DNA of 64,000 nucleotides from Metellina segmentata (taxonomy: Eukaryota; Arthropoda; Arachnida; Araneae; Tetragnathidae): positions 41,946,437-42,010,436 of the forward strand of contig OX375873.1 in NCBI GenBank assembly GCA_947359465.1, read 5' to 3'. Both the position numbers and the translations under genes were made by a program. The first letter of the stretch is position 1, and the number at the start of each line of letters is the position of its first letter. The notes under the pieces were generated by a model, which saw nothing but the letters and a program-made list of their open reading frames with translations, ran no database searches and had not been told where the DNA came from. This document shows positions 40,201-52,500 of this stretch, in pieces.

Positions 40201-43200
40201 CAACTCAGCCATCCGGTTGAGAAGATTTTGACCTTCTCTCTTCTTGTTGTCCAGACTCAGTTGAGCTTGGAGAAGAGCTTCCTCCTTTCGAGTCAATTCA
40301 TCTGCCCTGATAGTTGTTGACTGAGGTTTGGACTAAGGAAGATGAAATAAAATTGTTTTTATAAACATCAAAATCAATATCAATACTTTTTTCTTGTGTG
40401 TGTGAACACAATATACGTTTCATGTTAATATTTAAAAGAAAACTTGTACTAAGTGAGCTTACTTGTTTGAAGCTTTATTTATCCACCTACACTATTTAAC
40501 AAATTACCTGTTTTGCTGTTTCAAGTTCTTGAATCTTGACATCCGCTTGCCTTAGTTTTTCCCTTACTGATTTAGTTTCTTCGTTGAGTCGTTTAACTTC
40601 ATCCTTCAAGATGCTGTCCTGAAATGAGAATCGACATAGTTGAAAACTGTTTACTGACTGATTGCATGTTTGCATCGACGCAGCAAAAGAATTCGACATG
40701 GATTCAACATTATTCTAGGGTTCATAACAAGCTTTTGTGAATACTAAGAAAAGGTAAGGAATGAAAGGAGCAACTAGATTTAAATTGTTAGAAGTTAAGT
40801 GCATCTTCTTTATTCTATAATCTTATATGCATCTCTATGAATATTGGATGTTATGATTTATTTTATCCCAGAGCACTATGCTTTAAAAGGCCTTTGAAAA
40901 AATGTATATGTGAAGACTATCACTAAGTGAATGTATTTTACACATTGCAAAACATTAGTTATACGGAATAGTGGGTTTCTAGTGTCATACCGCTTACCTA
41001 GAGCATTCTAACATACATGATATCCAATAGGAGAATATCTATATAGGTTGAGGTGAGACAAGAACGGACCCAAATCAAAGTTCGTATTGAACCAATTAAT
41101 CCCTACTCTGTTCCATTAACTTCTTAAAAATTTAAGTTTCTACTGCACACTCCCGGACCTTTTGCTAATATGTTTACATTCTTATTTATTTGAACTTGAT
41201 ATTGATATAATCTAAAAAAGGCTTTCCAGTGCTATTTCACGGCGTCGCACTTGCCCTATGTGATGAGACAAGTGCATATTATAAACTGTTTTTTATTGCT
41301 ATGTGGTAATAGTACTGTGGGTGACGCAAGAGCATGCTATTTTATTCATGCCCTTTGATATGCGCAACTTCCCTGCCGAAATATGAAATGGTGATAGGCC
41401 CTATTTTAATCAAAGACACGTTTTATATCCAGGGATGCACTTTCCCCATAAACGTACATGTTCTATCTCACCCAACTACAATAACCTTTATATTTAGAAT
41501 ACTTTAATATCGCCGCAGTCTTTATGGACCACAAATATTTATATACCTTACGTTATATGCATGTAATATTTATATATCTTAACAGTCTTACTATAACAGG
41601 AAAACGTATCTACTTTATAAGTCTTAAACTGACTTAGAATATTTATAGTTTTAGCTGTCTTAACCCTCCAAGTGGTTTTAACGAGGCAATCGTATTGCAT
41701 AGAGAATATGTGTATACTTCATAAGTCTTAATATCTAGAATATTTCTGTACCTTCGTAGAAAAATGGTCAATTTCCAAATGTGCTTATCTTGAGTTGTGT
41801 CCACAAATCACTTCAAGGTAAGAAATAAGTGCCATTGTTCCCTGTCAAAGCAACCTGAGTTGAACCTTTCTTGAAAATACCGATGTCAACCGTTCACAAA
41901 TTTCAAAAGGGCCAATGAGCGCATTGGCAAACAATTCCGATACGTCCGTTAATTTAAAAGACCGAAGTCCGGAGATTGGTCTTTTTTGCAGATTGTGCTT
42001 AAAATAATTCGCGGATGTCTTACGTCACTCACCAAAGATATAAGTCAAAACACGGCGTTTTAAGGATCATAGGGGTTGTGCCTGTGAACGCAGAAGGAGG
42101 TGTTGTGATAAAATTAATACGGCTCAAAGGGCAAGTCTTGCACGATGAACTCTCTGAACTCTGCAGCGATGGCCAGGACCAGCTAATCGTTAACACAATT
42201 CTCGGAGCTCAAAGATCGAGAGAACGGATTTGCACTCACAAAACACGAAGCAGAAGGCAGACTTTAAAAATGGTAGAATAGTTTTATCATCAACTGCAGA
42301 AACCGATACGATTCCTTGTGGATCAGATTAATCTGAAGATGAAGGCAACATGTCATAAATGTATTTTGTGCAATTAATTTATTTTATTTGTTTTCTCTAA
42401 CTTACATGATGTATATTTTTTCTGAGTACATACTGCTTCCATAAATGTAAAATGTTCAATAAAAATAATGATTTGGTTGTGAAGGAAATAATCAGATATC
42501 CTCTTGAAAGGGCCAGTGGCCATATCCATGGAATCTTTCTAAAGAGTTAAAGACCAGCAAAATTTTTAGGAAAAGAAAAAGAAAAGAAACACAGGGTTAT
42601 TCAAAGAGATGGACTCAATTTAGTTAATTTATACTTCACGAAATATAAATTGAATATGAACAATCTACATACCGAAGGAAGAAGGAAGTTCCAAAGTTTA
42701 TAAACTGTGTTTAAAAACTTTGAAACTTCCTCTTTTCATTAGTATGTAGGTTATACTTAATTATAACAAGTTATACTTAATTAAATACAAATTCTACAAG
42801 TCTATGTTTGCGATACCCTGTTGATTTCGTTGAAAAATGCAGGTCAAATATGTATGGATATGTGACTGTTATATCAGTTCTTCACCGTTTTATTTTTAAG
42901 TGAATTTTATACTAATCATTACAAGAACGTCTTCCGAGGCGAAGAAAATCACATTCAATTTCCTTCATTCAAACTTGATGACACTTACTGGCGTGGCACC
43001 TCCTGACATCATTTCGTTCTTGCGGACTTCCTGCTCCAATCGCCTCTCGAGCTCTTCGATCTTCAGACGCTCCCCCTCTCTCTCGTTCTGAAAAAGAGTT
43101 AAAACTTTTATTAGTCAAAGTACTCTGAGATATCATCCTTCGAGTTTATTTTCGTGTCTGAAACTGTAGACGAGACAAAAGCAAAGCATTATACAACAGA

Positions 43201-46200
43201 CAGAATTCTCCTCTGGGATGCATTGAGTCATTTTAAATTAATCAGATAAAGGCCATGATCTTTGACATTTTATTGAGCTCTACATCTCTGGTAAGAAGTC
43301 AGATGATTTAGGGGAGTCTATTTCTTGAAAGGTCCTTCAAGTTGGTAGTCGAACAACCGCACTGTTGGTTTAGGTGGTTAGAAACTACATAAGAAGGTTC
43401 TTGGTTCAAATACGGGTAAGTGCAAGAATGTTTGTAAGAGTATGGCGTAGAGGCGTCTGGTGCACCTTAAATCTGTCGTGGCTGAAAGTCATCACGTAGG
43501 GTTGGTGTGGAAGTTTGGAGAGTGGGGTGCCAGCTCAGGTGTTGCCTCATAATCTGACCTTGGCTTAAAATTACGTGGTGATGTCCACGGGTCTTTACCT
43601 TAGGGGTTGATCCCAGACCGTCGTCAAAACCCCGTTGTGTTGCTCTAAAACGACGTTAATGTAAAAACTACCATTCCAATTACCAAATTAAGCACAAGTT
43701 GGTAGTAGCATCATGTGGTTTCCATCTAATTTATTCTGTGAATCTGGTGATTGGTTGGAACGTAAACAAAGCTATCCCACAACTGGCGTTCTTAGCTTGG
43801 ATTCTTAGTTTATCGTTAGGTAGCAAAAGCGATAGCAGTGATAACGAGTTTGGTGGTGGTGGTGGTGGGGAAACCATTCACGAAACCGGCCATTCCAATC
43901 GACTGACCTAAGGTCGACTGTCTTCTCGTGGCAACCGCACTATAAGCTCGCAAGTAGATAATTGGTAATTTTTAAATAGCATCGTACTAGAGCAACATAA
44001 CGGGCAACTGACAACTCTCCGGGATCATTTCCCAAAGGGAAAATTCCGTTGACAACACCTCGTAATTTTGAACCACGGTCAGATGACGAGGCAAGACCTG
44101 AGCTGGAACCCCATTCTCCAAACTCCCGCACCAACCCAATGTGAGAATTTTCGACAACGACATATTTAAGCTGCACCAGCTACTCTACACCATATACCTA
44201 CAGACATACATGTACTGACCCGGATTTGAACAAGGAACCTTCCGATCTAGAGGCTAACACCTTAACCACCATATTGGTTGGTTGGCTTTCGCAAGAAGAA
44301 AGGGTAACCATAAGTAAAATCATGCGAGGCAATATCCATAGGTGATTATTACTTTCGCTAACACGTAATCACTATTTATGCTTCTGGCATCGAAAGATAA
44401 ATCGAACCCTGAATCCGCGCAGGAGACGTCAAGTGTGGGAACGCATTGTTTACGTTACGTTTAACTTGACCCCCCCCCCCCGAACGAACAATAGACTTGC
44501 TCAAAATCACGTGACTCAAATTCCAATACCTAGAATCAGACTATAATGGCACTTATTTTGAGCAATCTGTTTTAGTAAACAACATACTTTGTGCTTTAAG
44601 TAGGTAATAGTTAGGTAAGTAATTGAATTAACGTCGCACTAGAGCATTACAGTGGGCTATTAGCCATGGTGGGGAATCAATGTGAAAGACCCGAGGATAA
44701 CTCCTCATACTTTTGAATCGTAGTCAGATCAAACCTGAGCTGGCACCCCACTCTCCAAACATCCAAGTAATGCCAAAGTGAAGACATTGGAGGTCACAAC
44801 AGAATTAATGCGCACCAGCCCCTATGAACACTATGGTCTTTGGTTGTACCTAGTTTTCAACCAGGCTACAGGGGCCCTACATTGGTTTTAAAAGCATCAT
44901 TGGTTGGTTTTATGGCGTAGGAGCCATATTTGGCCAAACGGCGTCGAATAACGCCAAGTAAAAAAATCTCACGAAATAGGAGAAAAGAGGGATTGGGATA
45001 TACTGTACACATCTAAAGAAAATATGCCCCTGAGAGCAAAAAGCATCATTGGAAATCCAAACACAGATGAAACAAACTACTTGATGTCAAAAATTGACCT
45101 ATCAATTTTCTTAAAAAAATATATATATAAAAAAAAGGTCTCATATTACTGTAAATATATGCTTTTAATATTATGTAATAATATAATTTGCGTTTCTGAG
45201 TACAACAGTTTATTGTGTACAAATTCAATTAAATAGGTCGGTATATAAATTAACGTTATATTCAAGGTTTTTGGAGACGATCCAGGATTAATCCAAACAG
45301 AAAGATCCGAGAACGACACCAGGTGATTTCGAACCACGGTCAGATGACGAGGTTACACCAGAACTGGCACCTCACTCTTCAAACTTCCACACCACACCAA
45401 CGTGAGGATATTTCGGGTCACGACAGGTTTAACTTGCACCAGCCCCTCTTGTATATACGGTTTTTGGCCGTACTCGCAACCTTCAGGTTTTAAATTCGTT
45501 ATTTTTCCAACCAGGATACCGCGCCCCCAAATTCAATTAAAAAACAACATGTCTCGACTTGTCCAGTACGTATCGTTGTCCGAAAACTGTAATAGATGTA
45601 CTAGAATTTTCAACTTTGTAAAGGTCGTAGGGATAAACTAAAACGATAATAAATTTTTAAACGTGAATATTCTAAGGGGAAAGACTTCTTGTATACATAT
45701 TAATGTACATTTGATTGGCTATTACTTAGATTTGACAATGCCACAAACCAAGAGTTAATCTAAGATTATTCAATTTATTATAACATTATGGATACATAAA
45801 TAATTTTATTAATTACATAAGAGTTAATACTTGTTATCAAAAATATTCTCTGAAGTTTATTTATGATTTATACCAATTTTATTATAATATAAATGGTTTT
45901 ATCAACTATTGACTATTATTTTCTCTCGATGATTTATTTCATGCAATGTTTTCTAAATGTTATTAAATATTGTAATTATCTAAAAAATAACTACTGCTTT
46001 TTAACTTCTAAATATGAGTCTAGAGTTTGTTTGCATTTGATTTAGTGAATATTTAGATTGGCTGTATAGAATTGAATGAATATCTGCAAATATCTACATC
46101 CAGTTCTCACATGCTAATAGTGAATTACCTGCAAATCATCTTTTCCAATGCACTCCTCTTCTATACGAAATTCTAATTCTTCGACTTTTCTGTAAAAGTA

Positions 46201-46504
46201 AGATTTGCATTGTAAGAGTCTGATTGTATACCAAAAGGTAATACACACACACAAGAAAAAGATTTACACTGAATTTTTTTGTTAAAATCAAACAACTTTG
46301 TTGAACACCTTCCTGTGTACATTTGGGTGCACTGGACACAAAATCCCTCCAAAAATTCATCTTTCATTAATTCATTTTAAATTTCACTGAAATTAAAACA
46401 AATTTTCAGTGTTCTAGTGTAAAAAAAGGCAAAATTATTATTTTGAGGAGAGACTATTTATTTTTAGCTTACAGTGCTAATCAACTTACAAACAAACGCC
46501 ATCG

Positions 46505-46550
<46 letters not shown>

Positions 46551-49500
46551 CCTTAAAAGTGCCTCTCAAAGTCCCAATTTAAAATCTAAAGTCTGTTTTC
46601 TTGCAATAAATGAATATTGACAAGGAAACACGTTCTACAGAAAACTGAACACGCGGAAATGTCGGTCTCATATTTGAGCATTATTAATTTTCATAAATTA
46701 TTATCGTCTTTATCAGTATTTTTCTAATGTATTTTTCTAATTACTCTATTTAAACTCAGGAAGTCGAAATTTGACACTTTGCACATCTTTCGTTTTTCAG
46801 AATACAGCATTTTTTCATCAAAATTTTATTTCTATTTGTATGTAGTCGAGAAAAAAAGTATAACGTTGCAAAAATAGATGACATACGACTAGAAATATAT
46901 GTAATATTATTATGATATGCATGGTTTTTTTTTAGAAATTGCAGTAGTTTCCCATGTTTGGGGATTTTTCGCCGGACGTTATACTTTTTTCCAGGGTGTT
47001 TGTCTTAGTCTTCTGCATAGTGTTAATATATTATTCAGGAATTAAATGTATATATTTGCATCCGAAGTAAATTGTAGAAGCTATGAAAAGTTAAAACTAA
47101 GTTTAAAAGTATTTTCCATACTTATATGATTGCATTTTTCTGTGTAAGAAAATTGATTATTCTAATTCACTTTTCAATCAACATTTAACCATTTCTACCC
47201 AAGCAATAGGGATGTCAATAACCGTCTGGTTAAACCGATAAGTCAGTTTCTTCGTTTCGGTTAACAGGTTTTTTTCGGTGTTTTCTTGGCACGGTTAAAA
47301 CTCCGGTTGTTATTAAAAAACTAATAACCGGAAGAATAAAACGGCACCGCAAATTCAAGAAAATTATATTCGTGGCCTGTGTTGATGGGATGCAAATGGT
47401 TCGTTTTTCATAACTGATTTTACAAGATCCATATAGTTTATATCACTTTTCAACCACTCCCGTGACGTAGCTTGTTCTCAGGCTCTGATTTTGCATTGTT
47501 TAGTCTATGCTGGTTGAGGTATAAACAAAGGGGTGAGCGATGATCTAAAGTACATTTATATCAAACAACGTTTAAATACGATTTAAAATTCAACAGGAGA
47601 TGCCTAATACGTATCTTTACATGCGCCGAGTTTGAATCTGGGAGTGAATATTTAACTAGTAGTCTAGTTGTCCCTCTTATTCATGGTAGTTCTAAAATGT
47701 TATTAGCAGAGTTGTCGCAAAGTTTTACCTCTCTTTCAAAACTGCTTTTATCCAACTCTCATCCGAGCAAAGCGTCTCTTTCTGACCCCCAGATTCAAAA
47801 AACTTTATATGTCTTCCACAGTTGATAGTCAAGCAGTTTCCCAAGTCAGCAAATTTTTAACGCACGCACTGTCTGTATCAACTCGGATAAAAGTAGCCTC
47901 CTTCAGCAATACCATAGAGTTCTGATTCAACAAACCTAAGCCTTCTTTGGGTAACACATGACAAAAATTTGTCAAAATCCATTTTTCAAAAACTGCAGGG
48001 TGCAGATGCTTACTTTCCCAATGAGCTAAAGCTATATTTTCAGCAGCCTCTGTTGTTAAGGGATAGTAGTTCACTTGAATTTTGGTTAAAAGAAAGACAT
48101 GCTCGCCCGCATTAGCATTGCTAGCTTTTAAGTATTTGACAGTTGTTGGAAGCTCAGTGCTATCTAAAAGGTTAGTATCTGCTCTGAATTCTATGGTTTT
48201 GGATGACAGAATTCGATTAACTAACCAGCATATAACGGAGCGAGTATTTATTAGCTGTGTAAATAAAAAGTATTGGGTTGAATAGATAAAACAACATTAA
48301 CAAGGTAACTAATGTTTTAATTATTTTATTAGTATGAGTACCTTTATTTTGAAACAATAAAGTTTGGGCTTAGTTTAGAATTAATGTGAATTTTTGTAAC
48401 AGTTGTGATGTGATAAATAAAAACAGTCAACGACATTTGCATTTTTTATATACAACTAAATCAAAACACCTTGAAGTTTAAAAAAATCGGGTTTTTTTCC
48501 GGTTATTTTAAAAACTATTTTTTGTTTACTCGGTTAAACCGGTGCAGTTATGACCGTACGAAAAAAAAAACGGTTTACCGAAAAACGATTATTTTCTCAA
48601 AGTTGACATCCCTACCAAGCAACTCCGGGTTTTCAGCTAGTATATAAAATAATACTATCTTACACTACACTAGTCACAAAGGGCTCGCCAGGTGTTTGCC
48701 ATGATTTTGTAAATGATTGTGATACAGTGCAGAGTTGTGCTAATAGCAATTGTCCGTATTGTTTATTTATCAACTCATTGCGATTCCTTTTGTGTTCGTG
48801 CTCAGAACTAACAGATGGTTGGTTTTGAGGATTACAAGGCATAGTAGGCGTTGTTTGATGCATAATAGTGAATCCGGTAACATTGCATGCTGCAATTTGC
48901 TAAGGAGTTTGTACTTGTCATTGTAATTACAACATTTCGTATTCAAAATGCATACGCTTTCTAGTGTCGAATTTGAAGAAAGATACGTATGGGAGGGTGT
49001 GTGAAAGTACTGTTCCTTACTTGCGCTCATTTTCCAATTTCGTGGCCAAGAGGCGTCTCTCCGCTTCAGCTGCTTCCAATAGCTGTCGGAGCCGCTGAGC
49101 TCGCTTCTCACTTTCTTCTGCATAACGACGGTGATCGTCCTGAAAACAGTTTTTTCATTTTACGTTTAGACTAATTTACTTTGTATTAATGTATTAATTA
49201 CAAGAACAGGAATATATATATACATATTTTGAAGACGGAATATCAATATATTTCACCACCATTCAAGCCAATTGTGATAGAGTGAAAGATAAAAAACCGA
49301 TTAAAACTGGTTGCAAAACATTAGAAGCTCCAAAACATGACTAATAAAAAAACAAGTAGCTAAAAATGGTCAAAAGATATTTCGATGGAACAAACCGTTT
49401 ACCATCATGAGGACCAAAGTCGTAAAATTCCATTTTCAAAATTCTGCTCAACTTTAAAAAGACCGTCTTCTGGGTAAAAATTTAGGTATTAATTCTAACG

Positions 49501-52500
49501 TTGTAATTCACATCTTATATAACTTATTACATTGTATGATTCTGAAACCAATATATAAACCAAACCTTTTAATTTACTTTAAAATTATTTTAGAGTCATG
49601 TGTATTCAAGTTTTATTCCAAACTCGTTTCAAGGGAACTAAAACGTTCTCGACAACGCAAAACATGAAAATTTATGGTGTACAAGACCTCCTTATTTTTC
49701 AATAAAAAAGAAATCCCTCAACTAAAAGACCATATTTATAAAAACTACATGCTTCATTCATTATATTACAGTAAAAGTATATTCATTCTTTGCATTATTT
49801 TTTAAAATATGAGGAATCGAATAAGTACTTACAATAAACAGCCTTCTAATACATGGTGATGAATGGGTACGCTTAAAAATTTTTCTACTGCTTGGAAAAT
49901 CCTAATGCATGCTTTAATATTGACACAATTGTATATGGATTGAAATAAACTAATTTTTATTGCAGTATGTTAAATGTAAAAATTATAAAAAAAAGTTGAA
50001 TCGAAAAAATTTGAAATTCTGAAAAAAAGGCTGATTTTCTCATAAAATTGGTAAGTAAAAAAAATTTTATCAATAAGAAATGAAATAAATTATGTTCATT
50101 GGATGAGTTATTGCCATAAAAAGGTTCATAAAAAATTACACCTCTTTGATATGAATAGAATTTTTTACGAGCGTACCTATTCATCACCATGTATTAGAAG
50201 GCTGTTTATTGTGTAAGTACTTATTCGATTCCTCATATTTTAAAAAATAATGCAAAGAATGAATATACTTTTACTTTAATATAATGAATGAAGCATGCAG
50301 TTTTAATAAATACAATCTTTTAGTTGAGGGATTTCTTTTTTATTCAAACATAAGGAGGTCTTGTACACAACAAATTTTCATGTTTTGCGTTATCGAGAAC
50401 GTCTCAGTTCCCTTCAATGTATGTTATTTAAACGATTTAACTAAGTAACTTTCAATGGCAAATTTCTAGGAAAACATATTCAATGAAACTTCGATTAACT
50501 TTCCGGTTTGGGACCGTGACCGTGACGGTTAAACGAACTAAACGGATAACAGAAAAACCTTAAACAACAACCCACCCCATACATTGTATATGAACGAATG
50601 ATAAAAAATGCATATTTACAAACGTGACTGTACATAAATGTGTTTTATTTGGCAGAAACAAAGTATAGTCTATGGTACATATTGTTACATGAACTTTCAC
50701 TCTAGACTTACATGCATATTTAAAATTTAAAATTGTGTGTCATATTTTGTTTGTTTCTTCGATATTCTAATATTTATTTTAATTATTCTTCGATATTCTA
50801 ATATTTATTTTAATTATTCTTCGATATTCTAATATTTATTTTAATTATTCTTCGATATTCTAATATTTATTTTAATTATTCTTCGATATTCTAATATTTA
50901 TTATAATTATTATTATATATTCTAATATTTATTTTAATTATTCTTCGATATTATAATATTTATTTTAATTATTCTTCGATATTCTAATATTTATTTTAAT
51001 TATTCTTCAATATTCTAATTTTATTTTAACTATTCTTCGATATTCTAATATTTATTTTAATTATTCTTCGATATTCTAATATTTCTTTTAATTATTCTTC
51101 GATATTATAATATTTTTTTAATAATTAACTTCTAGTAATAGACTGACGGTTTAAAAAGTGACCGTTAATCGAAGTTTCACTGTAAATGTAAATTCCTTTC
51201 CCAGACTGTTTCATGTAGCCAAACGTATCCTTGAAAACAGCATTGTTGTTAACTCAGTCCACGCTTGACCTTAATACATTGAATCATCAACGAATAAAAA
51301 GGGGACCAAGAACAATTGAATTTTTTCGTCCTTCGACACAACAGTTTTTATATCTTAACTATTCGATTTTATTATTGCCTATCTGAAGTGAATAAAAGTT
51401 AGTGGGTTCTAAAAAAAGCGTGGTAAATTTGTCAGTTAAGACACGTTGTGTTTAAGATGCGACATGTTTCTTTCGCTAGTTTCTTCACTTAGGAACTTGG
51501 AAAAAAGTGTTTTAATATTTTATTTAGCATTTGCTTTATTAGCGTAGGTTGAAATATTTTCTTTTGTTCGGATAATGTGTGGGAAGCTTTTCTAGAGTTT
51601 CAATAGTTACATCAGGACACCCATGTAAAGTATGTATCGATAGATTCACAGTTGCCAATGGAAGCAGTGGAAAAGCACAAGACTTAACTATTGATTATTC
51701 AGTCATAAGCAGACCAATAACAGTTAATAATGCTCCAAGTTTAAGGTGTATAGTAACTTAATTCAAGGACCTAGTATCACTCGAGATAAATAGTTTAGTC
51801 GCTGAGATGTTATGACGTAGGAGTCAGTAAGACAGGAACAATAAAGTATTTAATTTCAAAAGAAATATACCTTCTTTTAAATTCGCATTCTATAACTTTA
51901 CTCAGCGTTAATTTAGTCTAAGGTTACTTTGTAGCGTTTCAAGAACTAACACTTACCGTTCTGATCAAAGATGGCAGGCGTCTACACGCCATTTTTAAGT
52001 TTCATCAAGGTCGGTAGAAATAATTAAAAAACAACTTTCGAAAAAGTTTTACCATGTCACTGACAACCAAATTATTCTTATTCATTTTCCAAGAACACGA
52101 CTTCAGGTGAATGAAACAGAGTATGAGCATTGAATGTTCGAATTCATCATCTGACATCTGCTGACAATTCGATTCAGAAGACTCTGGCAACAAGGTCCTT
52201 AAATTTCTGTGAAAGCAATCAACTCAATTCTGCAAAGAAGTTTTACGAGTTTTCAATCTCAAGACGTGTGCCATTAGCCCAATTTTCTGAATTTTACTTT
52301 TTTTTTTCATCTCAGTTGCATCAAAAGAAGCACAGCATGTATACTGACATTGAATATCTTAGGTTTTCATACATAGCAATAGATATTTGGCAACACGCAT
52401 TGAATGTCACTTTCTTTCGAACTATCAACACATAGTTAATTGAGAGAGAATGATCATTACAGTAAAATGCTTACGCAATAGCATGAAAGACAGGATTTAC

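Larger units (their letters stand above)
40619..42988 (-). other. intron between CLIP exons 4 and 5
   Basis: 2.4 kb. Holds a TTAACCCTCC fragment (41660), an unrecognised 88-codon ORF (42015-42281) and a short hairpin (42665-42749). The rest is AT-rich. Confidence 0.8.
43088..46128 (-). other. intron between CLIP exons 3 and 4
   Basis: 3.0 kb, dense in SINEs (four copies between 43360 and 45530). 45640-46128 is AT-rich with no feature. Confidence 0.8.
46190..49020 (-). other. intron between CLIP exons 2 and 3
   Basis: 2.8 kb with a dinucleotide repeat (46509-46550) and an hAT element (47207-48614). Confidence 0.8.

Noticed and set aside
48770..49123. Minus-strand ORF of 117 codons
   Set aside because: Overlaps CLIP exon 2 in another frame and runs into the intron; the coil frame with splice sites explains the sequence better.
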